Positions 32,029-44,714 of a stretch of DNA of 64,000 nt are shown piece by piece. The notes below the pieces were generated by a model. It searched no databases, was not told where the DNA came from, and was given only the letters and a program-made list of their open reading frames with translations. The position numbers and the translations under genes were made by a program. Within the stretch, counting starts at the first letter, position 1; each line of letters starts with the position of its first letter. The stretch is from Bilabrum cf. latius. Taxonomy: Eukaryota > Bigyra: Bicosoecida > Bigyra > Bicosoecida. The stretch is taken from NCBI GenBank assembly GCA_965178125.1, contig OZ237775.1, positions 1-64,000 on the forward strand. Reading direction: 5' to 3'.

Positions 32029-34086
32029 TTACAACACGATGTTGCGATCAACATCAACCCACGGGCCCCAGTGCCCGTCATACTGCTCCAGCGCAGACTT
32101 GCAAGCGGCAGGATCTGCCCTTCCCCTCTGCGGCGAGAACACAGATTCACTGATAGCCCCGATCCTCTCTCGCAGCTGAGCTGCTACCTGGGGCATGCTC
32201 GTGGATAGATCTGTGTGTTCCCCCGGGTCTGCCTGCAAGTCGTACAGACAGCCCCCCTACCCGCACTTGAGGTGCAGGGTCTCGAAGGGGGGCTGTGTGG
32301 CCGTGGTGGCGTTGGGGAAGGCAGGGCCGGTCCATACAGGCTGGGGCACATCGCCGAGCAGCAGCTTCATGGGTCTGCCTTCCATGCCGGTCACGTCGGT
32401 CTTGATGAGCCCTTGCACTGTGGTGCGAGGGGTGTCAGTGGTCGGGTCACCCTGCCTGGCCCCGGCAGCAACCTCCATCACACTGCCAGGGCCAGAGGAT
32501 GCAGGGGTCCCAATGGCTAGCTCATGCCTGGGAGAGTCCTCACTGTCGCCCATGATGTAGTCAAGCATCGACACAGAGTCTACTGGGGGTAAACCAGCCC
32601 TGGCGGCTCGCTCATCCCCTGGATCCACCCCCGCCAGCTCGCAGAAAGTGGCCCACGTGTCCCACACGGCCATGAGCCCGTCCAGCCGCTTGCCCCGCAT
32701 GTGCCCCGGCAGCACGCCCCCCGTCACGAAGGCAGGCACCCTAATGCCACCTTCGAAGTTGCTGGCCTTGCCCCCCCGCAGCGGCCAGTTGTTGCTGCCG
32801 TCCCTGCCCCGGCCGTATATGGCTCCTCCATTGTCCGACGCTGCGAAGCACTCGAGGGAATGGGCAGGATGAAATGTGCATGGAAAGTAGCAGCGGCGCA
32901 ATATATATGTAAACGGTGGCATGCACGGACAGTGAGGTATGACAACGGGCGGCATGCACGCCCAGCGAGAGCACATGCCTCACCGAACCAAAGCAGGGTG
33001 TTATTCCACTCGCCTGTTCGCTTCAGCGCGCTGGTTACCCGGCCCACCAGGCTGTCCAAATACGAGACCATGGCGTGGTGCCTGCGTCTGGGCTCGAATT
33101 CAATGGTGGAAAAGTTCTCGTACCACTCTCTGGGCATCTCTAAAGGGGCGTGCACGAGGTGAGGGGCCCAGTAGAGGAAGAGCGGCGGGCGCGTGGGGGA
33201 GGCGTGCGCCTCGAGCCGGCGCACCACCTGGTCCGCTAGCCTTTCGTCTAAAATGGTGCAACCGGATTCGTTGCGTGGGAATGGAGGGGCGCTGTAGTTG
33301 GGGAAGGAGCTCATGTTCTGCACCCAGCAACCGCTCGGGTTCTGCCACTCGGTTGGGGCGGGGGACCAGCGGGGCGCAGTCGGCTCAGCACTGTCACTGC
33401 TGCCAGTGGCATTGTTGCCCCCGAGATCAAGCATGTATTTCGAAACCGAGTTCATCGATTCGTTGGCGGTTTTGCACGCCCCCATCTGGCCAGCTCTCCA
33501 GCCGTCGACGTAGTGGTGAAAGTAGCCAATCCATGAATCAAACCCGCGCCCCTCAGGCGTGTGATCATACGTTGCCATACCAGCATCGAACTTACCCACA
33601 CCTGCTGTTACATACCCTGCTGCTTTCATTTTGGACGCTAGGCCGGTCATATTCCTCGGAATGCCCGCAAAACCGCTCATTGTATCGGCAGGGTTTCGGA
33701 TATTCGGGTCCGCATTGATGACATTGACGTGGATGGGGTTCCTGCCACTTAGCACAGCAGATCGGGTCGGACTGCAGTACTGGAACGCGTACAACCTATC
33801 TAATATCGCACCGCTCTATGATAGCTACTGGAGCATTGGTGTGTGCACGTCCCCGCTGCTGCGATTTGGACGATTCCATGACACCTCAGCCCACCCCAGA
33901 TCATCCGCAAGGACAAAAACTATACTGCAGTGCATCACGAACACGGAGGATGGGGTCCGGCGGGAAATAGCTCGTTTGGGTATTGCAACGTTCACCCTGT
34001 CAAGAATGTACCCTGGCTTACTTCGGTTTTTTTGAAAGGCCTACGCAAGAAAATACAATCGCAGCACACCACAGTTTCTGCCACAT
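32029..34086 (-). CDS. Secreted arylsulfatase (formylglycine sulfatase)
   Basis: Three exons on minus: 34086-34022, 33924-32984 and 32840-32029 (605 aa). Introns are 97 and 143 bp; the stop is TAA. Exon 1 gives a signal peptide (MWQKLWCAAIVFSCVG). The splice creates KKPNIVFVLADDLGW, the canonical sulfatase N-terminus with the metal-binding Asp pair. The active-site motif is CSPTR, whose Cys becomes formylglycine. ASDNGG follows the second splice, another conserved metal site, and the C-terminal CLYDLQADPGEH motif is typical of arylsulfatase B or GalNAc-sulfatase types. Three TAG codons are read as Gln. It is likely to desulfate polysaccharides, possibly together with the neighbouring alpha-galactosidase. 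Confidence 0.92.
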
Positions 34087-34187
34087 GGGTGCAAAAGAGC
34101 ACTTTCGGGCGTGGAAGTTGGATCGCTCTGTGTCGCACAAGACCACATCGCCGCGCACTGCAATGATGACAGCGGAACCATAGTGGG

Positions 34188-37100
34188 TCAGCCATGCACG
34201 GCCCCGCCAAAGTCAACGGCTTCTCTGTGAGCACTCGGCTCTGCTCGCGAGTCCCCGCCCTCGGTTTGGTGATTTGCACCCTGTGAAACACCCCGGAGCC
34301 TGTCCAACTCGGCTTGTGGCACCTCGCCGCCAGCAGCACTGGCAGCCCCCACGGCGCTCAGTTGCGCACCCTCCAGGGCCTCTTCCCCCACTACTCCTAG
34401 CCTGCGGCCAGCTGAAGCGGACTGGCGATGGCCTGCAGCGACACCTGCATCACCTCCCTACCTGCCCATCCCTTCAACTGCTCCCATTCCACCTGGCCCG
34501 CGGCGACCACCAGCCCCGGCCCCGGCCCCGGCCCCAGCCGCGGTCTCGGCCCCGGTGTGCCCGCGCAGTCGCATGGGCAGCAGCGCCGAGGACGATCTCC
34601 GCTGCTTGGCGTGGATCACGTGAGCCACAGCTCGCCTCGCGAGGGCAGCTGCGGTCCGCTGCTGCTGCTGCCCCCCCGCCCCCGCACCTGCCCCTGCCAG
34701 TCGGGAGGCGGACGATCGCCGGCCCCCGGGCCCGACGTCTATCGATTTCCGCAGCGCGCTGGGCCCGGGGTGCTGGGGGGGAGAGGTGCCGGGCCCACGC
34801 CGAGCCCCAGCCAGCGCTGACCCCAGCGGACTCCCTCTGTACGGCCTGCTGGCAGGAGGAGCCCTCCGCAGACGTAGGCCGCCGTGGGTCAGCGCGCCCT
34901 CGCGTGCCTCCAATGGGGCAGTGCCTGGCTCTAGCACGGGACCCGCCCCGTCACGTGCCCCTCCCATGCTAGTCCGGCGCGGTCCTCCCATGTGCAGTGG
35001 CCCGCTGGCTGCAGTACGGTGAGGGTGAGGGCGAGGGTGAGGCGGGTGGTTGGACCCCCTGCGCGAGAGGCCCCCGGCTTTCATGGCCCCGCTGGCTCTT
35101 CTCCCGGGCTGGCCCCGAGCGTGCCATTGCTCCACGTCTCCCTCCTCCTCTTCCTCGGACGAGTAGACAGTGTATGCCCCGTCTGCCTGGAGCTCTGCAT
35201 CCAGCAGAGACACGGCTCGAGCTGACCGAGGCACCCGCAGCCGGATCGAGTCGCTGCTGTCCAGCCGACGAGCCCTCACTAGTGCTGCTCCCCGGGGTGG
35301 GCCATGCGGGTGAGGGGACGAGTGTCCCGAGGCCGTGCTCGAGGCTCGGCTTCGCTTGCCTGCCTCGTGCACGGACCCGGCAGGACCCCTGCTGTCCTTG
35401 TCCACCGCGCCCTCAATTTCGCATTCACCCTCACCTTCACCTGCGAGCCGCCGACTGTCAGAGCGCCGCTCCCGGTCTTCTCCCAGTAGGTGAGGCCCTG
35501 CCTGCTCGCCGGGCCCGAGGCCGTACATAGGGCGGGGTGGCGACAGCCCCATCAAGCTCCCGGCCTCCTCCGTCTCCTCCTCCTCCTCATCACCAGCTGC
35601 AAGCCCCGGTCCATCTCCCAGCCCCAAGCGCCCACCTGCCAGTGCAGCCTCCTCCGCTTGCCTGAGCCTCTCTTCGGCCTGTATGGCGTGCTCGGCGTCC
35701 CTCCGCTCGGCCTCGCCCTCGCCCACCAGTCGCCACACCCTCGTGCTGCGAGCTGCTCGCAGTGTGACGATGGCAGCTGCCACCGCGGGCACCCTACTCT
35801 CCCCAAATGCCCAGTGAAGCGCCACCAGCACCACTGTGCACAGCACCACCAGGGCGTCCAGGACCTGCAGCCACTTGGGCATTGATAAGGCCTCCCCAAT
35901 GTTGGCCATGCACGACCACAGGGCACCGCCGCAGCAGGCCCAGTGGAAGCAGCAGGCACCAATCTGGCTGCAGCACGAAGGTCCCCCCGCCCTGCTTCGG
36001 CGCGACCTTCTCTTCGTGCTGCTGCCCTGCTGCACCCCGGATGTGCACAAGCAGCAGCAGGGGCAGCAGCACGTCCCTTCGTCCCTTGTGCCAGCCGGTG
36101 CCTCGCAGCACCGCAGCCGGTGCACCCCGCCCTCTGCATCCTCCTCCTCGCTGTCCGCCTCCCAGCCGCCCTCCTCGGCCCCGCTTCCATCGCTGTCATC
36201 TGCACCCACGTTTACCACCAGGGTGGAGGCGGGCAGTGGACAGCACCACCGAGCCAGCGCATCGAAGCACCCTGTCGCGATGGTCCCGTCCTCCTCGTCA
36301 GAGCCCTCGCTGTCGCTGATGGCCACGGACGCATCGCTCTCACTCTCGGTCGAGTCGTGCTCCATGAGGGTCTGCGCGCTGCCCGTGCGTCCCAGCGCGT
36401 CCTTGGCATCAGGGTCCTCCGTCTCGCTGGCAGGCGGACTGGCAGGGGGGACGGCCGCGGGCTGGACCCCTGGGGGAACTTCCACTGCTGCCTTGCCGCT
36501 GTCGCTGTCCTCGCGCCGGGCTTGGTCCTCGCCCTCCACCCTCTCCAGCTCCTCCTGCGCCTCATGCAGCGCCTGCTCCTCCAGACTGGTCCCGTGGCAG
36601 AACATGTAAGCGCAGCTGCCCCCCGACATGAGCCGCAGCCACAGCTCAACCACAAAGAACGCAGCCAACACAGTCTCGGCGTGCAGCGCCACCAGCCGCA
36701 CTCGCTTAGAGAAGGAAGGATTCGAAGTCACTGCCACCAGGAAGAAATCTGTCGCGACGCACACGGACACGGCCGTGGCAAAGGCTGCGCTGTGCACAAG
36801 CAACCAGCTCCAGGAGCCCCGGCCCGAGACACCCTGCGAGCACGAGAGCGCCGGCTCGCTGGGCCCAGGTCCGTGCCCATGCCCGTGCCCGTGGGCCCCA
36901 TCACCATCACCGTGGCAGCACCTCATCTGACACCTTTGAAACGCAGCCCCACAGGCTCCTGCGTCATCCACGCAGCATAGGCTCCTCCAGACCACCCTAG
37001 AGCACGCGCCCTCTGCCTGCACGCCGCCCTCTGCCCCGCTCGACCGACCCCCGCCGGCCCCCATCGACTCGGTCCTGGCTACCGCATGCGAGGCAGCCGA

Positions 37101-39914
37101 AAGGATGCGGCCTGTGGGCGCATGACCGGGGACACCTGCGTCATGGTGCATCTCGGCCTCCCGGGCGTTGGCTCGGTGCGTGTCAGAGGCGTAGCGCAGG
37201 GCATCAGAGAGCTCCCTCAGGGTGAGGCCGCGGGCCTGGGCGGCTGCTCCCACAAGCCGCAGAGTGTCGGCCGCGCGCTGCTCCAGTGTCCCTGCCCGTA
37301 GCACTGGCACCTGCAGGGGCTGGTACTCTTCGTCCCTGCGCGCTGAGTCATGGACCATGCCTGCGCCCGGTTGATGCTCCTGCTCGACAGCCAAGGGTCC
37401 CTCCGTCTATCGGCGTGGGGGAGAAGCCGATCCAGGGCCAGAGACTCCATCCTTGGCCCCCTCCCTATCCCCGCGGGCTGCAGGTGACTCGGCTCCTAGC
37501 CCTCTATCGGAGAAGAAGAAGGTCGAGGTGTCCATTCTCGAGGCTCGGATGCGGGAGAGCGGGGATGAACCCGGGGGGCCCGGCTGCACAGGCTTGCTTG
37601 CTGTCCCGACTGCCGCATTAGACACTCGCGCGTCAGCCGGCCTGTCGGATCCCTTGTATTCGAGGGCGATTTGGTTGGCATCGGCAGGGGGCTATGCCTC
37701 CTATACTTCGCGAGGCGATCGAGGTGCCATGGGGGATGGTCCGCCCTCTGCGTCGGCCTGTTCCCCCCTTTCGACTGTCCCGCCCAACGCATCGTCCAGC
37801 TCGGGCGCCCGCAACACTGCCGCCAAGCGAGCCGCCACCTTCGCCTTGGCCTTCCTGTAGGCCCGCCTCAGCAGCTCTTCGTCCTCCAGCTCCCCGATGT
37901 GTGTGCTCACCACGTACAGCGGGATCACGTCGCGCAATGAGGCAGTCAGTACCGCCACGCTCCCTGCGAATGCCGCTAGCAAGCCGATCCCGACCCACAG
38001 CCTTTGCCTCCCCGCGGGCCCCTCCAGGAGCGCCTCCTCGCCCTTGATCAAGAACGGGGGCAGGAACTAGACCAGCATCGCCAGGCACGCACCAGCCACA
38101 AAGACAGCCCCTTGCAGCAGGTGGATGATCAGCCGGGGCTCGCCCAGCCAGAATAGCTCCCGCTGCCTAAACACGAACACGAGCTGTTCGGCGACTCTCT
38201 TCTTGTGCTGCTGCACTCTTCTGACAGTGCTCTTGCTGCGTCGCGCGGGCGAAGGGGGCCCGTGCTCGGGGTCTTGCCCAGCACCGTGCTCCGCATCGAT
38301 TGCAACCGCAGCGGCACCGTCTTGCTCGTTCGATGCGTCGGCTTGCAGGGGCTGCTGCCTCTTACGACCACCCTTGCGCTTGCCTGCGTGTCTATCCCTG
38401 CCCGCCCCAAGCTTAGAGGCCCCATGGGCCCCGCGCCTGGCTCTAGAGCCACCCCCCGTTCCACCTTCAGTCGCAACCCGCACCACCAGCGCCAGGGAAG
38501 ATGACCGTTTCCGGGCAACTATGTGCCCGCCTCCGGGGGACGAGGGCCGGGATCCCCGGGCACTTGCACGGAGTCGAGCCAGTGCGGGAGAGACTAGGGG
38601 GCTCGCCCTTGGTGCGGTGGCCCCGCTCCCCACGGTCCTTGCTTTGGACATGTGGGCCGGGGAGTCGACCGCACCGGCATCCCTTGTGCCATTCGCACCC
38701 CCGGGCACACCCATCGACACTGACCGAACGCTGGCAATTGGTGTGGGGGCGGGAGACAGCTGCATGTCACTGGAGTGAACCGCTCCGGCGAAGGTCCCGC
38801 CCACCCCTAACTCGGGGTCCTGCCGCGCCCCTGGGCCAGTCGTCTGCGAGGGTGACGTGCCCGCGCCCCCCTGCCCCTGCTCCTGCTCCTGTGCCCCTCG
38901 TGCGTCCGCTGAGGAGAGCGCTTTCTCGATCTTGGCCTGCAGCGGGGCGGGGGCAGACTGCCCAAGCGGCATGGATCCCTCGAATCCACCGGCGGCGTCC
39001 TCAGTGAACTCTAGTCTGAGCCTCGGGTCAGTGAGTGTGTCGTAGATGGCCCTCACCTTGGAGGCGAGCACGACCGAGACAACCACCACCACGCCGCAGA
39101 GGGGAAGCACCGCCTGCAGCAGGGCCGCCCCCCTTGAGGAGAAGTACCCCGGGACTGCCCCCCGCAGCAGCAGGTCCAGGGACAGGAACCAGGCCAGCGT
39201 CACCCACGCGCTGTCCGGCACCTCAACCAGCTCCAGGAAGATGCGCTGTTTGGCCACGCGCAAATAGGTCGCGAAAGGGAAGTCTCGGGGTAAGTGATGG
39301 TGCCGCAGCACCGTGCGCCGCACCTCAAAGAACCTAATGCGTTCTTCCAGCTCGCTGTAGCGGGCCCACAGGTCGCACCGCCAGCAACACCATGGCGGCG
39401 GTGCGCGGCTGGGCCCAGTGGAGCGGTCCTCGGGTTGGTGATTCGCACTGGTGCCATCCATTCCTACATGGATATCATCTGGGTCATCTGGGGGCAATCC
39501 TCGGAGCATACGAGCGATTCTATGGCGCTCCAGTCGGTCGTCAGCGTACTGGTCTGGTGTTGCAACCACCTCCATGTGCTCCCAATGCTTGCCTATCTGG
39601 GAGCTGAATGCAACTAGTAGAAGAACAAACAAGAAATACGCAATTGCCACCAAGAACAGCGTAATGTGGACCACCTCAAACGTGTGCCGATCGTCTTTCT
39701 CAATGTGGACACCAGAGGCTTCGAAGACAAACAGGGCAAATGAGACTACGCCGAGGATCATCAATTCCTTATAAAGTGCATGAAGCATGTCCTGTAGGTG
39801 CCTATGCCCATGGACAGCGTGCTCGACCCATCTTGCAATGGCCTGCAGAAGTGCTACGGCAGCAATCGTGAGCACCGCTAGTGCCTCAGCACCAGCAATA
39901 TTAGTTTTGGCCAT
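34188..39914 (-). CDS. Giant MLO-like membrane protein with a voltage-sensor-like module
   Basis: A single open frame of 1908 aa (TAG as Gln, TGA stop). Residues 1 to about 700 form an MLO-type seven-helix protein: KELMILGVVSFALFVFEASG, the cytoplasmic RDFPFATYLRVAKQRIF segment, WVTLAWFLSL and, after the last helix, IPLYVVSTHIG, all in MLO order. Further on, helices at about 1035-1062 and 1073-1096 (the second with FFVVELWLRL), 1347-1369 (QVLDALVVL) and 1375-1397 resemble S1-S4 of a voltage sensor. The last has TLRAARSTRVWRLV, four Arg at every third position (1386, 1389, 1392, 1395). The loop between S2 and S3 is unusually long, acidic and Cys-rich. The tail is low-complexity. No TGA or TAA separates the two modules, but an unseen intron or two genes cannot be excluded. 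Confidence 0.75.
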
Positions 39915-40223
39915 CGCAGCAAGGTGTTACAAATTATACAAGAAGGCGGAAATATACGCCAGTGAACGAACACGTGATGATATACGCCTGGTAGTGGAGT
40001 TTGCAAGCAAGCGGGTCCAGCGAACTATCATCGAAGGTTCGTTCATCGATGCAAACTGCGCAGGCCCATCATCAAGATGCTAGTGAGCCCTTCGGCATGG
40101 GCAGTGGATCAAGCCGGATACTGCGAGGACACGATGAGAGGCCGCGGACAACCGAATGGGAGAGGTGGATGTGTGGAAATTCCTGCAGGAGGTCGCACGG
40201 CAGCGAGGCAGCGAGGCGGCAAC
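39915..40223. other. Intergenic between MLO-like gene and PSMD9
   Basis: 309 bp with no recognised gene. If the GTGAGT overlapping the PSMD9 stop is a splice donor, a small 3' exon could lie here, but the resulting peptide has no recognised similarity. Confidence 0.4.
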
Positions 40224-41015
40224 TCACGCCAGTCGTGGTGGAATCGGCAGTTCCAGCATGACAGTTTCGATGGCAGCAGCCGGGCCGCCCCTCCTCCGGA
40301 CCACCACGGGGAGGGTCTGCCCGCCGGACCGCTGCGCCAGTGCCGCAATGGCCCCCAGGGGGAAGGCCCCCTCCTTGCCACCCGACCCACCAGCAGCACC
40401 GCCCGCCCCCAGTGTCGCCAGCAGGCCATCCGCATCGATCTCTCCGAAGGCGAGCACGCAGTCTCCGATGCGCAGCCCAGCGCGAGCCCCGGGACCGCCT
40501 GGCTGCACCTGGCCGATAGTGGCGAAGGCCGCCCGGGAATCCGTCGCAATTGATTTGGGTGGCACTTCCTTGTACGTTGATACCGCGGCTTCACCAGATT
40601 TATCTCCTGCAGCGGCCGATCGGCTCGGGGCATCTGCTCCGGCACCGGAGGACGCCGATTCGTCTGCAGCACTTGCGGCATGTAGAGCCAGCAGACCTTT
40701 CTCCATCATTTTTGTTGCATTCGAGTAATCTGTGCGAAGCATTGCGTGCCGATGTCTGGCAGCTCGTACCGCAGCAACGTCCACGTCTGCTCTCGGAAAC
40801 CCTTCCTTGTCCACCAGAGGCTCGCTTAACCCAACCTCCCCCAGCGATGCCATGAGTGTATCCATCTCTTCTTCCATCATATCCCTTTTCCCAGCTATTG
40901 CTAGAACAAGATCCCTGGTCCACTAAACCCTGCCCGCATCGACATCTTCAGCGCTTGGTAATAAATCGATCGAGGCTGGTGAAGCCGAAGCACTTGCCCC
41001 GCCAGACGCCGCCAT
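40224..41015 (-). CDS. PSMD9: 26S proteasome assembly chaperone PSMD9/Nas2/p27
   Basis: 263 aa, TGA stop. The start at 41015 (MAASGGASAS) needs one TAG to be read as Gln (GRV-TAG-WTRDL). The N-terminal helical domain contains GLSEPLVDKEGFPRADVDV followed by VRAARHRH, the Nas2 signature. The C-terminal half is a PDZ domain (TIGQVQPGGPGARAGLRIGD, ending VVVRRRGG). The protein chaperones assembly of the proteasome base by binding Rpt5. The open frame ends soon after the PDZ domain, without the usual short C-terminal tail; a GTGAGT at the stop could be an intron donor. Confidence 0.9.
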
Positions 41016-41268
41016 TCTAGTCCAATTCGATATTCGGATTGACTTTCAGTGGTACTAATTTGCTGTTGCTTTTCGAAGTAGCTGAAAATGAGCTTGGCCG
41101 CACCAAACACCACCCGCATGTGACGAGTTTTATAGCACGGAGCGAGCACACACTGCTGCACACGCATGCATGCTGGTGGTCTTGGTGGTACGTGCCATTA
41201 GTGGCACGGTCGCGTGACAACATAGCCATGGGGGTGCCTGGCACATGTACTCAAAGATTCTAGCTAGT

Positions 41269-42597
41269 TCATCGCGCCGGTCTGCGTCTCGTAGACCGCT
41301 TGTGCCCAGGGTTGGAATCACCCACCTCGCTAGCCGCACCACTGTCCACCTCTTTCCCACCTTCCCCTTCCCCTTCCCCCCGCCCCTCCTCTAATTCAGC
41401 TGGCTCGCCTCCTGACTTGCTCTCGCTGGCCCCCGCAAACCCTGCCATCTCTCCGTCTCCCCCTGCCAGTGGCACACCCCCCTCGCTCTCCCTCCCCTCC
41501 CCGTCCCCCCCCGGCACACCCCCCTCGCTCTCCCTCCCCTCCCCGGGCCCCGCGGCACTAGCCTCAGCACCCTCCTCCAGAAGGCCCCCGGCTGCCTCCT
41601 ACGATCCACCCACCTCGGCATCGTCCCACCACTCCACGCACCCGAGCCCATCATCCGCCATGCTGGCAGTCACCCGCATCGGGGCCCGGTGCACGCCACC
41701 GGCCCCGGGCCCCTCGCCCCCGCCCCCTGCCTGCACGGCACCGGGTGGCTTGTCAGCTGAGGCACTCGCCGCCGCACCGGAGGCACCGCTCGAACCAGTC
41801 TTGTCGCCCCCGCCTTTGGTGGTGCTACCTGCCGACGCGCCCGGCGCCCCTCCCTCAACCTTGCCTCCTGGGGCGGCAGGTGATGCAGCTGCAGCAGAGG
41901 CTGCGCTGCTTGCTGCAGGGACCGTCATGCTGGCCAGGGCCAGGGGCTACCCCGTGGCCGCAGCTCGCTCCGCAATGGCCTTCATACCCCCTCTCCTGTC
42001 CCGGAGGGCGTCGCCTCCGCTTACGCCGGCCTCGGCAGGGGACGCCCCTGACCCTGCCGTGGCACCCGTGTCCTTCAAAGAGGATGGCGGAGCCACGTCG
42101 AAGAAATCTACTGCCGTCACTAAGCATCTCACTCTTGCGCCAAGCCGGTACTGGAAGTCGCTCCAGCCCTCGCTTTGGTCCGCGTCGCCGCTTTCGCTAT
42201 CTGGTCTCCACACCCATGTGCCTCGATCTTCATCGAACTACGACCCAGGCTACAGCATGTCCGGGGGTACCATTATATCAGAGAAAAATTCTACGCTCAA
42301 CCGGAGACCGTCTTTCTTCGAAGAGCCAACTATTTTCGCTTCGATCACCTCCCTTGCAAATGGTCTGAAGACGATTTCCCGAAATATTACGTCTACATGC
42401 GACCTAGCGTCGCCTGGAAACAACATAGACTCTCCTATGTGTTCCAGCTGCAGCACTGAAATGCAGAGTCCCACGTTTGGGACAACCCTATTTGTGAAAT
42501 GCCGGTCAAGCTGCTCAACCAGAGCATCTCGGATGTCCTGACCAAGTGCAGCGGGATGCAGCGGCACGGTGTCTCGCAGAACAACCACAACGAACAT
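41269..42597 (-). CDS. POLR3H: RNA polymerase III subunit RPC8 (POLR3H/RPC25)
   Basis: 442 aa, no intron, TGA stop. The N-terminal RPB7-like domain is clear: MFVVVVLRDTVPLHP, NVGLCISVL, MLFPGDARSH, FFSDIMVPPDML. The OB domain follows (WVWRPDSE, VRCLVTAVDFFDV) and reaches GLGCVEWW, which corresponds to the normal C-terminus. TAG codons in DML-TAG-PGS-TAG-FDED and two further places are Gln. The protein is roughly twice the usual length. A low-complexity insert precedes the last strand, and a Gly/Glu-rich tail of about 110 residues follows WW. It acts in the stalk of Pol III for tRNA and 5S transcription. It shares a 221-bp divergent promoter region with the PAT1-like gene. Confidence 0.93.
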
Positions 42598-42818
42598 GGC
42601 GGTCTCGTTCCACCTGCGTCGTTCCTAGTTTTGTCTACCTATCGTCGTTCTGCTCTCTGGAGTCCTATCTTCATCTTTAGAATATTGAAACGGTTGCAAC
42701 CGCGATTTCGACCAGCCAATCGGCACCTGTATTCTCGTCTTGCTCGCAATATCGCGATTTCGTGGCGCTGAAAGAGATCCGAAAGCAATTGAAACCTACA
42801 TAGTATCCGTTTGGGACC

Positions 42819-44714
42819 ATGTCAGGCGCAGGATCTTCTGGTAAGGCGAAAAGCATTAAGTTCTCGATCAAAACCACCATCCAGCCACGCCCGTCTCACC
42901 TCAAACAACCACTAAGAGTATTCGCAGACTCGGCAGATTTATTTGCTGACCTACAGTCTTTCCTGGATGGAGGCGATGCCGGGGCTGAAGATCCAGCGTT
43001 GTTACTCGGCGGCGGCGCAGACGCTGACTTCGGCTTGGGCCTTGGATCTAGCCTTACGGGAGTATTCGGCGAAGATGAGGCGACTTAGGCAGCCGAGCCA
43101 GCTACAACGTAGGATGCGTATCCAAGTGCATCGGATGCGGGCGAGGAAGCCCGCTAGGACGGCAACCCAGGGCAGGGGGACGAAGGAGCCCCTCCTGGCG
43201 GTGCACCCGACATGCTCAACGTGGCCGGGTATCTGCTGGACGACGAGGACGCGCCTGATAGCCCCGCCGTGCCAGCATCTCTGTCAGTGCAAGCACAGCA
43301 ACAGTCGGTCGCTGGCCAGTCGGCTGCAGCCCTGGAGCACGGGGCCACCGTGCACGACGAGCCGCTGGCCTACTCGCACCCGCAGCGCATGCCGGTCGAC
43401 ATGATCCCCGTGCACCCTGGGGCGCCCGCGACCACCCTCGTCTTCCGCTCTCGGCCCCCGGTGCGCATGAGCGGCAAGGCCATGCTGCCCAAGGACGTGG
43501 GCCACGTGGTGAACATGCACTACCGGCAGCTGCAGCAGAGGGACCCGGTTTCGGATGATTTCTATGCCAACGCTCTTCGGGTGCGCCGGGCCCACCGGAT
43601 CCTCAGGGCACACCGGCAGAACCCCCACATCCCCCCTCCTCCGCAGGAAGCTCTGCAGATGCCGCTGCCCGCCCCCGCCGTGGTAGAGGCCGCGTCCACG
43701 GTGCAGCAGCTGCTGCGCCAGGCGGCCAAGCGCGCCTCCGACTGGGCCTCTGCCCACCACGTGCTGGGGAGGCACCGGCACAAGGCGCTGGGTGCTAAGC
43801 CCCAGATGGCACTCGGGGCGTCTTCCGTCGCGCCCTCCTCGGGGGCTGGAGAGGAGCCGGGGGCGCAGGCGGCACATGACGAGCGCAGCGCCGTCTACTC
43901 GGCTCGGTTCGCGATCGAGCACGGGCACTCTGTGCTGGCGGCGCTGGCCGAGAGCCAGCTGTAGCGGGCGGCGCTGCTGAACAGACAGCCCCCGCCCGGG
44001 GAGGCAGAGGTGAAGGGGGCGGGCACCGCAGTGGAGGCGGCTCGGCTCGGCGTTGCACGGGCCATCGGAGCGGCCAGCGGGGCGGGCCCTCTAGGCGCGT
44101 CGACGGGCGGCGAGGGAGAGGGAGAAGGTGCCTCAGGGCCGGACGGGGACGCGGACGCAAAGCTGCTGCTGCTGGCCTCATTGCCCAAGGGGAAGAGGCT
44201 GCTGGCGCGTGCGGGTGCGCAGCTCCGGCCGCATGACCTGTGCGGGCTCGTGCGGGCGTGCTTCCGCAGGCTCGTGTTCGTGGTTGCTTCGCAGGTGGCC
44301 GGCTGGGAGTCCGAGGCGGCCGATGGTGAGCTGTCGGACCGGCTGTGCCAGTGGGTGCAAGGGGCCGTGGTGCCAGGGCGGGATGGCAATCCGATGGGGA
44401 AGGGCGCTCGGTCTGGGCTGAGTCTCTGTGTGGATTGGCTGCAGGCGCTGGCCGACAACACGGACAGCGCAGTGCTCGCTGAGCTGTTCGCGCACCCAAA
44501 GGGGCAGGCGGCCATGAGCGCGCTGCTGGGGAGGGGGGAGGCAGAACGCCAGCGGTCCGAGGCAGAGGGACCCGCGGGGGGACCCCCCAGTGCGGGGGCG
44601 CAGTTCCCCCCGTGTCCCGCCCCCAGCAAGGAGGACCTCGCCGCGTGGAAGACAGTCACCGAGGCGCTGGACAGGGCCATCACAGAGGCTTCCGGGCCTG
44701 GGCCACAGGGCTGA
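42819..44714 (+). CDS. PAT1-like mRNA decapping activator
   Basis: 631 aa with four TAG codons (43086, 43107, 43155, 43962) as Gln and a TGA stop. The PAT1 core is recognised by MLPKDVGHVVNMHYRQLQQRDPVSDDFYANAL, whose aligned form in PAT1 proteins is a helix before the xDDYY motif. The C-terminal repeat is recognised by LLASLPKGKRLLARAG followed by a helical array. The N-terminal 110 residues are acidic and probably disordered. It would link deadenylated mRNA to Lsm1-7 and the decapping enzyme in P-bodies. A frame at 44612-44857 overlaps the 3' end and is not called. Confidence 0.78.

Noticed and set aside
41300-42541. 413-residue Ser/Pro-rich plus-strand frame
   Set aside because: Antisense to RPC8; its composition is the mirror of the Gly/Glu-rich tail of that protein.
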